Shown here: positions 1 to 11,265 of the stretch, piece after piece | Layout of the letters: every line of letters starts with the position of its first letter | Numbering within the stretch: position 1 is the stretch's first letter | NCBI GenBank assembly: GCA_944989445.1 | Contig: CALYLW010000692.1 | Location: 62,001 to 126,000, forward strand | Length of the DNA stretch: 64,000 bases | From: Ampullaceana balthica | Taxonomy: Eukaryota; Mollusca; Gastropoda; Lymnaeidae | Reading direction: 5' to 3' | Made by a program: the position numbers and the translations under genes | Notes under the pieces: generated by a model | The model's database searches: none | What the model saw: only the letters and a program-made list of their open reading frames with translations | What the model was told of the DNA's origin: nothing

Positions 1-175
1 TCTTCCCGTCTGGCTTTAGGGCATTTGGTTTGCATGAACAAACGAAGAAAACCAATTAACATGCTATGAACATTTTAAAGAATTTATATTTAAAAAATTC
101 AAGACCATACAGAAATCATGGATTAAGAGTATGAGGGAATAATCTTCATAATAGAAAGAATATAAATAATTATTT
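1..175 (+). mobile_element. Degenerate 3' end of a CR1/L2-like LINE
   Basis: The first bases (TCTTCCCGTCTGG) and the stretch around positions 101-150 resemble, in the same order, the better preserved LINE 3' end at 17998-18300, including the 'aaatcatggat' and 'ataatctt' words of its tail. The reading frame is destroyed here. I read it as an old copy cut by the window edge. Confidence 0.4.
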
Positions 176-1463
176 CTCTTCGATGAGGTAAAAAAAATAA
201 TTAACAAAATAACCCATGACCTCGCGTTATTTTTATTAACACTTCATCAAAGCAGCATCTTTCGACACAAAATGACGATGGTCATGAAGATCTTTAATTT
301 GTACCAGCTTTTCATATTCAGCTTTTCATATTCACCTTTTCATATTCAGCTTTTCATACTCAGCAGTTCATTAAGTGAATGGATCGTCTGTGTCCTAGAG
401 TGGGCGGGGCTTTGGAGGCTTTTGCCCCGGGTGCAAAAGTTCTTGTAGTGGAGGGAAGTAAAGTTGTGAACTGTCGTGATGATCTGGAGGAAGGGGGCGC
501 TATCCTTACGCAAACCAAAAGTTAGGGGAGAAGCATGCGCACCTCACCCCTGGCGCTGGCAGCCAACGCTACGCCACTGGATCAAGGGAGTGTGTGTGGT
601 GGGGGTGACGGACAATGAAAAATTATATGAATATAGTAAGATATTTATTATAATTGTGCTAAAACCCCGAACTTATAAAGATAAGTCTATCCCACATATT
701 ATCGTTCTTTAAGGTTAATTAATACCTGCCAAGATGACTTATCTTTTAATGTGACTTTACCATTTTTGCAAGAGGTTCTTTTTTTAAAATTGCAGCAAAA
801 GAGAATTCCTCTCTTGAACACACACGCTCGCTTTTCTAAACCATCTGCCAATCAGAAAAACAAACATCATCACAAACAAGGGGATTACAAACGTATCAGT
901 TCTAACGATGTGGGCCACTGTCCTCCAGCAGCGGGCCTCGGTGTTCTTCCTGCTCACCATAACGGCCGAAAGAAAACTACTTCCGGTACGTCGTCCGCGC
1001 CGCGTGCTGATCACGTGGTCCCATGCGGTGTGCGCAGTAACCTTATAACTAACTTTGGTACAGGAGAGTACTTGATGATTTCATTACTACTTCCTAAAAG
1101 GTCTTAAAAGGCAGCGTTTGGTCACAGAACCAGGTTTTAGTTCTCCAACGCTTCTAAAAATTTGCGTTTTTTTTCCAGGATTTCTTTTCTTTTTTTAAAA
1201 AAAACCCACTGAAGTGGCCAATGTGTCTTTCAATACGCTGCAGAAATTAATCCCTGCATGACGTCATTAATCAATCTAGAAGTTAAAGCTTGTAAGCGTG
1301 TTTTCCGCGCGACTGAACCGACTCACACAAGAGGCGAAAACCCCGACTACTAGGAGCCATGTGCCTATTCTACCAACACAGAAAAGTCTTGCACTTAGAG
1401 GTTCAGATCTTGGCATACCTCAAACTCAATTCTCAGAAAATACTTTTTTTAAAGATATATTTA
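176..1463. other. No recognisable gene
   Basis: AT-rich sequence with short open frames lacking splice context or recognisable protein similarity. I see no RNA gene or complete transposon here. Confidence 0.5.
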
Positions 1464-1638
1464 GACAAATATTGCGATAGGGCAATACAAACATTGGGAT
1501 AGGGCAAGACAAATATTGGGATAGGGCAAGACAAATATTGGGATAGGGCAAGACAAATATTGGGATAGGGCAAGACAAATATTGGGATAGGGCAAGACAA
1601 ATATTGGGATAGGGCAAGACAAATATTGGGATAGGACA
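1464..1638. repeat. 22-bp minisatellite, about 8 copies
   Basis: Near-identical 22-bp units built on 'gggatagggcaagacaaat' repeat head to tail. The first two copies differ at a few bases and the later ones are almost identical, which points to recent homogenisation. The minus strand stays open through the array, but the peptide is only a repeated Pro/Ile/Cys string, so I do not call a gene. There are no spacers, so this is not a CRISPR array. Confidence 0.9.
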
Positions 1639-2200
1639 AACCCTCTGTGTCAGCGGCCAGCTGGACACCCCACTTTTTATTTTATACGTTCAGTAAATTG
1701 ATGTGATGACGATTAATGAAAAGTAAATTGGAAGGGTAACAATTGAAAATTGCAGATTTCTGAATTCTTCGCAGCTAAATGCTTACGAATTTGACTGCTA
1801 ACTTTATAATTTTATTGATAAATATTTTAGACAAAAAATTCACAGGTTTATTTTTCGTACTTCTTCTTTGGGATGATTGTTTGTTTTGTTTGTTTGTTTG
1901 TTTTTTTGTTGTTTTTTTTTGTTGTTTTTTCTGACTCCATATCAGTAATTTTTATTTTACAGAATGCTCATATTTCAAGGAAAAGTCTTTTCTATTGACA
2001 TGAAGAGAAATCCCTAAAATTGTCTTGAACAGAAATAGCCTACCAAATATTATCTCGACATTGCCTCGAAAAGAAATGCCAAAAATATCAGTTATCATGA
2101 AAAGAACCACAATAAATTGTCATGAAAAGAACCCTCATGGAATAAGGTATTAAGCTATATTTCTAGAAGCACAGGACGTAAAAATTCAACTATTTGCAGT
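1639..2200. other. No recognisable gene; T/G-rich tracts
   Basis: AT-rich DNA with homopolymer-like TTTG runs near 1875-1930 and loosely repeated 'catgaaaagaa' words near 2000-2130. Nothing coding is supported. Confidence 0.5.
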
Positions 2201-2768
2201 TAGGGCTGTCAATATTGTTGAAAAATGCTGCCCGGGTACCCGTCCAAATTTTGAACGGGTACCCGGGTTACCCGTTCAAAACATCGCAAATTTTCCCCGT
2301 CATGACCGCTATACAATGCTACTTAGCCACATTCCATGCACCTCATCTCACACAGTAGCCACAGTACGGCCCCTAGGACGTCGGCCTTGTTTTCGTCAGA
2401 GGAGCTTTGTTTTCCTTATATGATTCATTTAAAGAACCAAAATCTTCTTGTGTTTGCGATTTCTGTTTCATTTTCAGAAAAAAAGATGTATCAAAATACA
2501 TTGTAGTTTGTCGAGGCCGTATTTTATTTCCCTTTGACAGATTTTTCTTCTTAGATGTATTTCACAGCATATATTTGAAGCAAAAAATTTCATGTCATAA
2601 AGTGTTTCGCGAGCCGCAAATTAAACACACAAAATCCGCATGCGAGCCGAAGTTTGGTTAATATAGACATTAAAGCCACATTTTCACGGGTACCCGGGCG
2701 GAATTTTACTACCCGGGTAATTTCACAGCAACGGGTACCCGCGTCCCGGGTACCCGTTGACAGGCCTA
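2201..2768. mobile_element. hAT-type non-autonomous element with GGGTACCC subterminal palindromes
   Basis: The ends are TAGGGCTGTCAA and TTGACAGGCCTA, an imperfect terminal inverted repeat. They are flanked by a perfect 8-bp direct duplication, TTTGCAGT, at 2193-2200 and 2769-2776, the length typical of hAT transposition. Both ends carry repeated CGGGTACCCG-type palindromes within about 90 bp of the terminus, as expected for transposase binding sites. The interior has only short frames without transposase similarity. Confidence 0.8.
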
Positions 2769-2813
2769 TTTGCAGTACCTCGTCTTGACTCTCAAAAGAC
2801 TTAAGAGATAGAG

Positions 2814-3003
2814 CAATACTATGCAGGGCTTCTTAAAATGTCATGCTCTCTCCAGCACGTCTGAAATGCAGCGTCTTATTTTGTTGTTGGTTTGACGTCA
2901 TAATAGATCAATACTGTGCAGGGCTTCTTAAAATGTCATATTCTCTCCTGCACGTCTGAAATCCGCCGTCTTATGTTGTTGTTGGCGTGACGTCATAATC
3001 CGC
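2814..3003. repeat. 95-bp direct tandem duplication (two copies)
   Basis: The segment beginning 'caatactatgcagggcttct' at 2814 recurs at 2909 with a period of 95 bp and a handful of substitutions. Both copies end in a 'gacgtcataat' block. It is a simple local duplication with no coding signal. Confidence 0.8.
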
Positions 3004-3460
3004 TTTGCCTCTGAAACTTTCTGATGGACCGTGTTTATCTCGTGTGGCTTTCGCGACAGAACACAGCGCCATCTTGAGTAGTTCTGACGCCTTGTGTGAG
3101 ACTTTAATTCGGATCCTATTGTAGAGCAGTCTAGTTTATTTTCCAGCATGACTTCTAAAGTCCAATCATCGTTCGGTTCTAAACGTAAACCACGATTTAG
3201 GAACATCGGGGTAATTGAAGTATTTTTTTATAACTCGAATATAAGCATATGGTTTAGTCTTTGACATCGAGACCACAAAAGACTTTAAATACTGAATTTT
3301 AGATTCAAGTGTCACTTTTTTTAATAGATGGACCTGCTGTTTGTCTATTCCAAGGCAAACGTTGTTATATCTTAAAATGTTCGGCTAACGCTGACTTAAA
3401 GAATAACTAGTCAACACCTTCGTTTATTTTAAAAGTAATGACGTGGTCTGACCAGTGTCA
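3004..3460. other. No recognisable gene
   Basis: Unremarkable AT-rich sequence between the 95-bp duplication and the 39-bp minisatellite. Confidence 0.5.
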
Positions 3461-3770
3461 CAACATGACAACCTGTCTTTCGGGTATGACAGCAGGTGAC
3501 AACATGACTACCTGTCCTTCGGGTATGACAGCAGGGGACAACATGACTACCTGTCCTTCGGGTATGACAGCAGGGGACAACATGACCATATGTCCTTCTG
3601 GTATGACAGCAGGTGACAACATGACCCAATGTCTTTCAGGTATGACAGCAGGTGACAACATGACTACCTGTCCTTCGGGTATGACAGCAGGGGACAACAT
3701 GACCACATGTCTTTCTGGTATGACAGCAGGTGACAGCATGACCCACTGTCTTTCAGGTATGACAGCAGGT
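3461..3770. repeat. 39-bp minisatellite, about 8 copies, open on both strands
   Basis: Eight units of 39 bp (13 codons) repeat head to tail around 'atgacagcaggtgacaaca'. Because 39 is a multiple of three, one open copy makes the whole array open; long frames appear on both strands. The plus-strand frame would encode a repeated 13-residue MTAGDNMTTCPSG unit. No promoter, splice site or flanking coding sequence supports expression. Confidence 0.9.
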
Positions 3771-5585
3771 AAAGACCTGCTCATTAAAACACCTATCCGT
3801 AATTCATGGCAGTCTCCTGTTTATTTACACTTCACAGTTTCGTGTCCGTGCCCTGTTTGAATAATTTCATAATTTCATTCATGCGCTCCTTTTCAATTCG
3901 TATATTTGATGTAATAATGTTATTCAGCATCTAAAGAACACCCCTCTTGGCGATGTATGTAAATGTAACACTTTCATTATCTTCTCCTGACTCCTGTTGC
4001 TCATCGTTTTAGAAACCTGGAAGACACTCAAAAATGGCGATGTGCAAAATACCTGCATCCTGGCCAGTTTTTGTTATCAGATCTATGCCAACTTGTAAGC
4101 CAAATATTTACTTTCGTTTTAATTGTTTCTCTTTCCGGCACTCACCGGAACAAATGAGCAGCATTAAAACATAAGGGGGACAACCGATGGTAGTCAATCT
4201 TTTTTGTCTAAACGTTCGGAAGTTTTTGTTGTTATTGTTTTTGTTTTTTTCAGCTTATTTTTTATTCTTAAATGAAACCCTGATACTTGTAAGTTAAAAT
4301 AGACCCACGTTGTTTAATTACCATACTTAAACTGATGCTTGAACTAGCAATGTGCATGTGACATAAGTAGATTTAGTAAAACAGGAACTCAATAACAAGA
4401 ACCAATGGGAGACTAAAGGGTTTGCTTTATTAGAACAAGAGTCAAATTGAACTTGAAAAACTCTGATCGAATGCCAAAATTGGATAAAAAATTTAATGTC
4501 AAAAATATTCACTTTTGCGCCATAGCCATAAAAGAACTGGACTATTCGATGAAATATATCTTTGCGGCGTCATGTACCTTTCATTAAAACGTCTACGTTC
4601 GACCATTGCAAGTCACACGACCCTCAGTGGCCCGTATCGCTTAGTAAACCTTTCCTGCACACAACAACCTCTGTCGCTTTAGAAATCTTGACACCATTTT
4701 GATTGAGAAGAAACAACAAAAGAACCAGCTGTGAGCCGATATCACTGGTATGTCAAGATGTAATCCAGAGGGTAAAGTGGTCGCTAATTAAAGGGCATTT
4801 TTTTGGTCGATAAGACTCGGGTTTTAATAATTAAATATATATCAAAAGCCACGTAGAAAATATGGCTGATCTCGACACGTAATCCAAATTTGTTTCTGTC
4901 ATAGACTAATATCCACATGACTGATGTAATTGTCCACAAATGATCTCACCGACTACTACCCACTTGGCCATCCTCAAACGGCTTTCTTGTCCCGGAGGGT
5001 GAGATAGATGTGCAAGTAGCATCCACACAAGCTCATTGCCCACATCCTACTCAGCTGGGATTAACAACTTTGTCTCAGTGCACTTATCTGTCGACCTTAG
5101 AGTGCCACGAAAGTTCTCGTTGTATGCTGAGACACGACTGACAGCAAAAAGAACACGTACTGAATAACCTTCTCGTTACGCTTAGTGTCAACTAAAAACT
5201 GAAAACACAACCCGGCACGTAGTTACCTCAATAGACTCGATTCACGAACAGATTCCAAGTTGGCGACTGAAGCAGTAGGGCACCGGATCCCTTGGGGCTC
5301 CAAATTACGACTTGAGTTTTGACAGTTCTAACCTGGTAACCTATGTTAAGATTGTCAAGTGCTATAACCAAAAGTATAAGAGTTTAGGCTCACGCTCAAA
5401 AGAGAATCAAACCTATTTACTTGACAGTTGACGATTGTATGTTTTTCCAGCCACATGACTGCATGCATACTAAACTATAATAATAATATACTCTCTTTCC
5501 ATGTTACCACATTTATTTATATCCATTTAATCTGCCCTTGCGTCTATCAATCGATCAATTAATCCATCCATATATATATATATAT
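3771..5585. other. No recognisable gene
   Basis: About 1.8 kb of mixed-composition DNA. I found no splice-bounded open frame matching the upstream ankyrin part of TRPC, no RNA gene and no clear transposon ends. Confidence 0.45.
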
Positions 5586-5986
5586 CAGGGCTGGTACTGA
5601 TTAAAAAATGTGTTTTCGATTAATCTGTAAAAAATTAATCGATTAATCGATTCATTAACGATTAATTTTAACACATATAGATACAACTGAAAACATCAAG
5701 GGAAATAACAAAATCAGGTAATTAACTTTTTTGTTTTAATGAGTTATTTGCCCTTTCATTTGTCGCCATGTTTGTTTATGTCTGCACGTCTAAATAGATT
5801 AATTATGATACGTGGTAAAAGTTTGTTGGTAAAAAAGAATGATTATTAATTATTTATTAATAAATTGAAGAGAAAAAAAAGAAATATTTTCATACATTTT
5901 AATCAAATTTTAGTATATTAAAATAATTTTAATCGATTGAAATTTTTAACGATTAATCGATTAATTAATCGTTTATTTCCGCAGTC

Positions 5987-5989
<3 letters not shown>
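5586..5989. mobile_element. hAT-like MITE with ATTAATCGATTAAT subterminal repeats
   Basis: The left end CAGGGCTG and right end CAGTCCTA bracket a segment whose two ends are crowded with ATTAATCGATTAAT-type palindromes. The architecture resembles the elements at 2201 and 6125. The flanks are TA repeats, so the target duplication cannot be read. Confidence 0.5.

Positions 5990-6073
<84 letters not shown>
5990..6073. repeat. (TA)n microsatellite
   Basis: About 40 uninterrupted TA dinucleotides. A shorter TA run borders the MITE on its other side at 5570-5585. Confidence 0.98.
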
Positions 6074-6075
<2 letters not shown>

Positions 6076-6124
6076 TTCATTCCTTACATCAAATTGATTA
6101 ACGTTACTTATTTTTTCTATTAAT

Positions 6125-6885
6125 TAGGGCTGTTAACGATTAATTTAAATTTAATAGTTGCCTTTTGAAAAATTAACGATTAATTAAACGTTAATTTCGA
6201 TTAAAGCCAAAAATTAAAATTGATGATGTCATAACTAACACTTATTAAACGTTCTTGTTGAAAATATAATAAACACTGGAATGTCTCCTTTATATCTCAT
6301 CTTTTAACCAACTACGTAAAAAGACAAGTGTGTTGACATTATTTGTTTCAAGTGATGAGCGGGTCTAATTGACAATATTACCAGCCGAGCTGAAGAATCA
6401 TTCACATGGAACTGAGGAAACTGGTATGCACAAAACGGTCTTGGCAAGAAATGACGTTATCGGATATCGGTGTTCATTAAGTTTCTACCAATGTAGAGGT
6501 TTAATGGATTCATGAACTTTCATCTCCATTTTTTAACGCAGTAATTGATCAGAAGAGCTGTCATCATTTTCTGTCTCTAAGTCAGACTCCTTTATTGCCA
6601 TTAGCTCAATACGCTTTTCATTTAGTTTGATAAGTAGGTGAAGTGTTAGAACCATGGTAGGCAAACTTTATCAACATGTTGAACATTCCCGTCAGTCAAT
6701 AGTTTAAAACCAAAATGTTCGGGTAATCGTCAGGAAATTTATTATTTATCGACCGATATTTATTTATTTTATTTTTTTACTTTTAGATTTCCAATAATTT
6801 GTAAGTGATGAATCGATTAATAGTTTAAAAAAATAATTTAATCGTTAACAAATTGTAACGATTAATCGAGAAATCGTTTAGCCTA
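6125..6885. mobile_element. hAT-like MITE, second ATTAATCG-type element
   Basis: The left end TAGGGCTGTTAACG pairs imperfectly with the right end, whose reverse complement starts TAGGCTAAACG. CGATTAATCG motifs sit just inside both ends. The 8 bp outside each end (CTATTAAT and CCATTCAA) match at only 5 of 8 positions, so the duplication is eroded or the boundary is slightly off. No transposase is visible. Confidence 0.5.
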
Positions 6886-8115
6886 CCATTCAATTGTCTA
6901 TAACGTCCTGAGATATTTCTATTTGTTATGTTTCCACTCTCATTCTTCTGTCCGTATTTAGTAAATTCGTCGTTGTTTCTTCGACTAATTAAAGCCGTGT
7001 GTCTGTATTTGCGATAGAATAGCGCTATCGGGCCGTGCCATTTCAAAACGATGGATTGACGTTAACATCATCTAAAAACAAAGACAATAAATGGGGGGGG
7101 GCGACGCCAGAAGCAATAGCTACAACTGCAACCAATAAACAAACACAGCACCTTGGGTTGAAGGGATGGCGTGCCTTTTAAGAGAAAACAAAAACTCTGA
7201 TGTCCACCACCGTATGAGACTCCCATCGACTTTGATACATTGACACAGGTTTGAAGGTCCGAGTAAGTGCTCATGTGCATAGCTATGCAAGGGCGCAATG
7301 ACACTGCATCCTGGTCTTTATTAATTTTTTTTTAAACATCCCCCACACACACACACACACAGACAAGCTTGATACACGCTTTTGGCTGTTCACTGCATCC
7401 TGGTCTTATAATAAAACCCCTTCCCCACACGAACAGACACGCACGATACACGCTTTTGGCCGCGTCCACTACATCCTAGGCTAATTTATACCCCCCCCCC
7501 AGCACCATCCACGCAGCAGTCTTAAAATGAGTTTACGTGACTCTTGTTCCTGATCTCCTGAAGTAAGATGAAATTTCCTGCACAATTTTACCCAACGATT
7601 GCAATTCATTCGGAAATTAAGTCAAATGGACTAACTTCCATAATTGCTTGAAAGATCTTAACGTACTCACACAACACACCATACACACACACACATACCC
7701 ACATACAAACATGTAAAGATATAGATATACATTTGGGGCTTTTTAATTTTTCGCTCCTTCGCCCCTTTTCCCTCTTTTTTAAGTGACCGAAATGTGTGCG
7801 TAATCTGTGCGTATGCGTTTGTGCTTGCGTGTATGTGTGCTTATCTCCGTGTATGTGCGCTTATCTCCGTGTATGTGCGTAAATCCGTGTATGTGTTTCT
7901 TTCTGTGTGCGCGCGCGCGTGTGTGTGTGTATGTCATATTGTTGATTAGAGTCACATATCAGAAATCCTTACAAGCAGCCTCTGCCCATATTTGTTCGGA
8001 CATGAGTTTGTGTCAACAATCACGTTTTACCGTTAATCTGTCAATTAGCGCAGCAAAAGATTTTAATGTTCCCTGCTTTATCAAGAAGTAGTATTGAACT
8101 CACACGCATTGAATC
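6886..8115. other. Microsatellite-rich stretch, no gene
   Basis: Contains short CA runs (7346-7362, 7683-7693), a GT/GC-rich run near 7800-7930 and poly-C tracts. Two related 40-70 bp blocks ending in 'gatacacgcttttggc' repeat near 7370 and 7450. No protein-coding signal. Confidence 0.5.
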
Positions 8116-8118
8116 TCT

Positions 8119-8187
<69 letters not shown>

Positions 8188-8204
8188 TTCTCTCTCTCTT
8201 TCTT

Positions 8205-8253
<49 letters not shown>

Positions 8254-8345
8254 TTCTCTCTCTTTCTCTCTCTCTCTCTCTTTCTCTCTGTATCTCTCTG
8301 TGTGTCTCTGTCTCTCTCTCTCTCTTTCTCTCTCTCTCTTCTTGT
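8116..8345. repeat. (CT)n microsatellite
   Basis: About 230 bp of nearly pure CT dinucleotides with scattered T insertions. It opens long low-complexity frames on both strands, Leu/Ser on plus and Arg/Glu on minus. These are composition artefacts. Confidence 0.98.
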
Positions 8346-9264
8346 TGTCTCTCTTTTATCCATTAACCTCGATTTGTCAATTTTATGGACCCAGATGAAA
8401 CTCAAAATAGCTGATGAATATAAAGGGTCGAATATAGCTTCATTTAGAGTTTTTACGTTTCCATGGAAACGGGTCACTTCCTGTGGATTTGTACTGGCGG
8501 TCGCCGTTGGCAACGTCAACTACAACAGCAATGTACGCAGCCACCTGTGTGCCAGCACGAGGAGGGATGAGTTGTCTGGACTTGTTGTCTGTTTGTAATG
8601 GACCAAATAGTTGAGACAGGGCTTCTCAAAGTGGGATTTACTTGCTCCATTGTAAATTACAAATTTTAGTTATTTTTTAAGAGAGGGAGTACAGGATCTT
8701 ATTGTATAATGTAGGATTCAATATAATGATTGATTCATTCATTCATTCATTCATTTTCCTTTTGGGCTTAGAATGCTCATAGGGCTGATAATTGTGTTTT
8801 TTTCCAGAACCTTCGGTTTGATGCAGCTCGATGCAGATCTTGGAATGTGTGAAGACCTAGAAAAAAATTGTTTAATGTAATGATTACATTTATTTAACAA
8901 GCATCGGATTTCTGGTTCTAAAACCAATAAGCGAGAGTGAAATAGTTTCCCTAATTAACTTTGTATTATTGTGTTTATATAAGAATTTAAAATTGTTTAT
9001 CGTCAATCTGTTATCATAATTTGTTTATTTTGTTTCTCTGCGTTCAAAGCTGGTAGTTATAGTTGTTTGTTTTTATCCACCAACTGTCTCTGTGATATTG
9101 CTGACCAACTGCGGCGTTGCAGTACCTAAACGAGGGTCACACAATGAAGAAACAAAAAATATGTGTCTTCGCATGCATTTTTTAATAATTTTGTTAAAGA
9201 TTAATTCCAAACTCCTCCTGAGAACCATCTGCCTTTAAGCAAACATTTTGAGGTTTGTGCTACA
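8346..9264. other. No recognisable gene
   Basis: AT-rich unique-looking DNA with a short ATTC run near 8727-8755. No feature supported. Confidence 0.5.
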
Positions 9265-9745
9265 TTTAAGATCCATCATCATCAGCCCCATGACCGTTGC
9301 GGTCGTTGAGGGGAGCGCATGGACACATCAACAGATAACGATCTCCACATATGCCTGCTTTGAGCGGCGGCCAATAATTCATGCAATTTTATCCCTGTCC
9401 ATGCCTTTATGTTGTCCAGCCAGCTTTTCCGTTGTCGACCTCTTCGCCGGCCCCCTTCTACGGTGTCTTGAAGGATAATTTTTGTCCGGGTGTCAAGTCG
9501 CAGTACATGACCAAACCATGCCATCTTACGTCTCTTAATTGTTGTTATGATTGTTTCTTGATGACCCACAATAGAGTTTATTCTGCCAGACATAATTATT
9601 GGTCTTGTGTTCTAAATAGGAGATCTGGATAATTTTTCTCATGCATTTGTTTTCAAATGCCTGCATCTTGCTTTCAGTGGCTGCCATTAGTGTCCAGGTC
9701 TCACATCCGTAAAGGACAATGGTTTTAACGAGAACTCTGTAAAGC
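9265..9745 (-). pseudogene. Non-LTR retrotransposon remnant: reverse transcriptase C-terminus
   Basis: Read on the minus strand, the segment encodes the post-catalytic end of a non-LTR reverse transcriptase. From 9745 down it gives LYRVLVKTIVLYGCETWTL, followed by AFENKCMRKIIQISYLEHKT. After a frameshift near 9575-9600 it continues with RRKMAWFGHVLRLD and GRRRGRQRKSWLDNIKAWTG. This 'YGCETWT ... WFGHV ... GRxRKSW' order is characteristic of RTE-like and related LINE proteins in invertebrates. The palm domain is missing and the frame is broken, so it is a dead 5'-truncated copy. Confidence 0.8.
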
Positions 9746-10752
9746 CTGGGGTTTGTTGCCCAGGTGCCTTAAGGAATAATTTATGATTAGTTCCCGATTT
9801 AAAATGCTGGCAGGACGAGTTTCATTTCAACGGAGGGCACCTATCGGGTCCAGATGTCATTGCCACAAATATCGTACCTCATAAACCATGACTGATACTG
9901 TCATCATCAAGTGTCATCGTGTACTGCCATTATATACTGCCATCATATACTGCCATCATATAATGCCATCATGTACTGCCATTATACACCGCCATCATCT
10001 CCTATTGTATGTAATCCACATACCCCAATTCAATTCTGTTTTCTGTTGTGGAACGAAATGGGAATGAGGAATCGGGAATTAATGTTCTTAGACTCTTTAT
10101 CACACTTAAAAATTAACACACGAAAGGGTTTTTTTTTACTCCGCTTCTAAAAAACCGTTTCATTGTGAATTATCAAATAAATGTTTTGGAAATGTTAATT
10201 TAACTTTTTTTTTCAATTTTAAATAGAATGAATATCAAATAGAATGAATATCAAATAGAATGAAAATCAAATAGAATGAATATCAAATAGAATGAATATC
10301 AAATAGAATTCGCTCGGTTCATCGTGCGCTGAAACTGACACTTCTATAGGAGGGGTGGGTAAGGAATCCGGGTCTGTAACCCTGGTTTGGAGATTCTTTA
10401 AGGAATAACCATATTAGAATTCTTCACACACAAAAGACTGGACCTTAGAGAAACAAATATCTCCGCGTCTTCCAATGTATCAATAGGTCTCACCTCGAAT
10501 GAATGAAGATTGTGGCTTTGCTTTAAAATTTATTCATTGCTCGAATGAAAATTGTTTTACACCGCTTACCTCTTAAATAACAACACAAAGCTGAGCACTA
10601 AATGTTACCAAAACCTTTCATTTCATTAAACAAATCATCAGCATCAGTGGTACTTCATCTCATCTAGGGCCCCGGCCTGCTCAACCACATTCATCCCATC
10701 AAGCAAATTCACTGACACGTATCTATTTTTGTTTCCTCCCTCCCCCTTACAG
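9746..10752. other. Short tandem repeats upstream of the first TRPC exon; no gene
   Basis: Includes imperfect 'catatactgccat' repeats at about 9910-9990 and a 16-bp array at 10222-10308. The last bases (pyrimidine tract ending CCCCCTTACAG) are the splice acceptor of the exon at 10753. Confidence 0.6.
10222..10308. repeat. 16-bp tandem repeat
   Basis: Five to six copies of 'atcaaatagaatgaat' in a row, with one A-for-T change in a middle copy. Confidence 0.9.
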
Positions 10753-11265
10753 TCCCTGGGAGCCACGGTACCGTCCAGTTCCTTCACGCCGGACATCACG
10801 CCGATCATCCTGGCGGGGCACCGGGACAACTACGAAATCATCAAGATCCTGCTGGACAGGGGCTACCGGATACCCAAGCCGCACAACGCGCGCTGCAGCT
10901 GCAAGGACTGCATCTCCGGCAGCCAGGAGGACTCTCTCAGACACTCGCGGTCACGCATCAACGCCTACAAGGCCCTGGCCAGCCCGTCGCTCATCTGCCT
11001 GTCCAGCAAGGATCCCATATTGACTTCCTTCGAGCTGAGCTGCGAGCTCAAGCAGCTGAGCAAGCTCGAGAACGAGTTCAAACTGGACTACGAGAAGCTG
11101 GCGGTCAAGTGCCAGGAGTTCGCCGTGGACCTGCTGGAACAGACCCGCGGCTCCAGGGAGCTGGCCATTATACTGAACCACGACAACTCGACGGCGGAGG
11201 AGCAGAACTGTGATAAAGTCCGGCTGTCCCGTCTCAAGCTGGCCATCAAATACAAGCAGAAAAAG
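10753..11265 (+). CDS. TRPC: TRPC channel exon: end of ankyrin region and TRP_2 domain
   Basis: This 513-bp phase 0-0 exon encodes 171 residues of the cytosolic N-terminal region. Family-typical strings include [20 protein letters not shown] (last ankyrin repeat), a Cys-rich CSCKDCISG patch, [20 protein letters not shown] (TRP_2 domain) and [18 protein letters not shown], followed by [11 protein letters not shown] at the donor. In TRPC channels this region helps tetramer assembly and regulation, and the CxC...C patch matches a zinc-binding site seen in TRPC structures. The acceptor is CCCTTACAG and the donor AAG|GTAAAT. GC content is clearly higher than in the flanking introns. Earlier ankyrin exons are not in the window. 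Confidence 0.92.

Noticed and set aside
1464..1638. Possible CRISPR-like array
   Set aside because: Units are contiguous with no unique spacers and the genome is clearly animal.
1426..1668. 80-aa minus-strand frame with repeated peptide
   Set aside because: Produced entirely by the 22-bp minisatellite; 22 is not a multiple of three, so the peptide simply cycles through the three reading phases of the unit.
8066..8519. Overlapping 90-111 aa frames on both strands
   Set aside because: They are translations of a (CT)n/(GA)n microsatellite (Leu/Ser or Arg/Glu strings) with no other coding support.
10747..11181. Minus-strand frames across the first TRPC exon
   Set aside because: Antisense shadows of a GC-rich coding exon; the plus-strand frame has conserved TRPC strings and splice sites.
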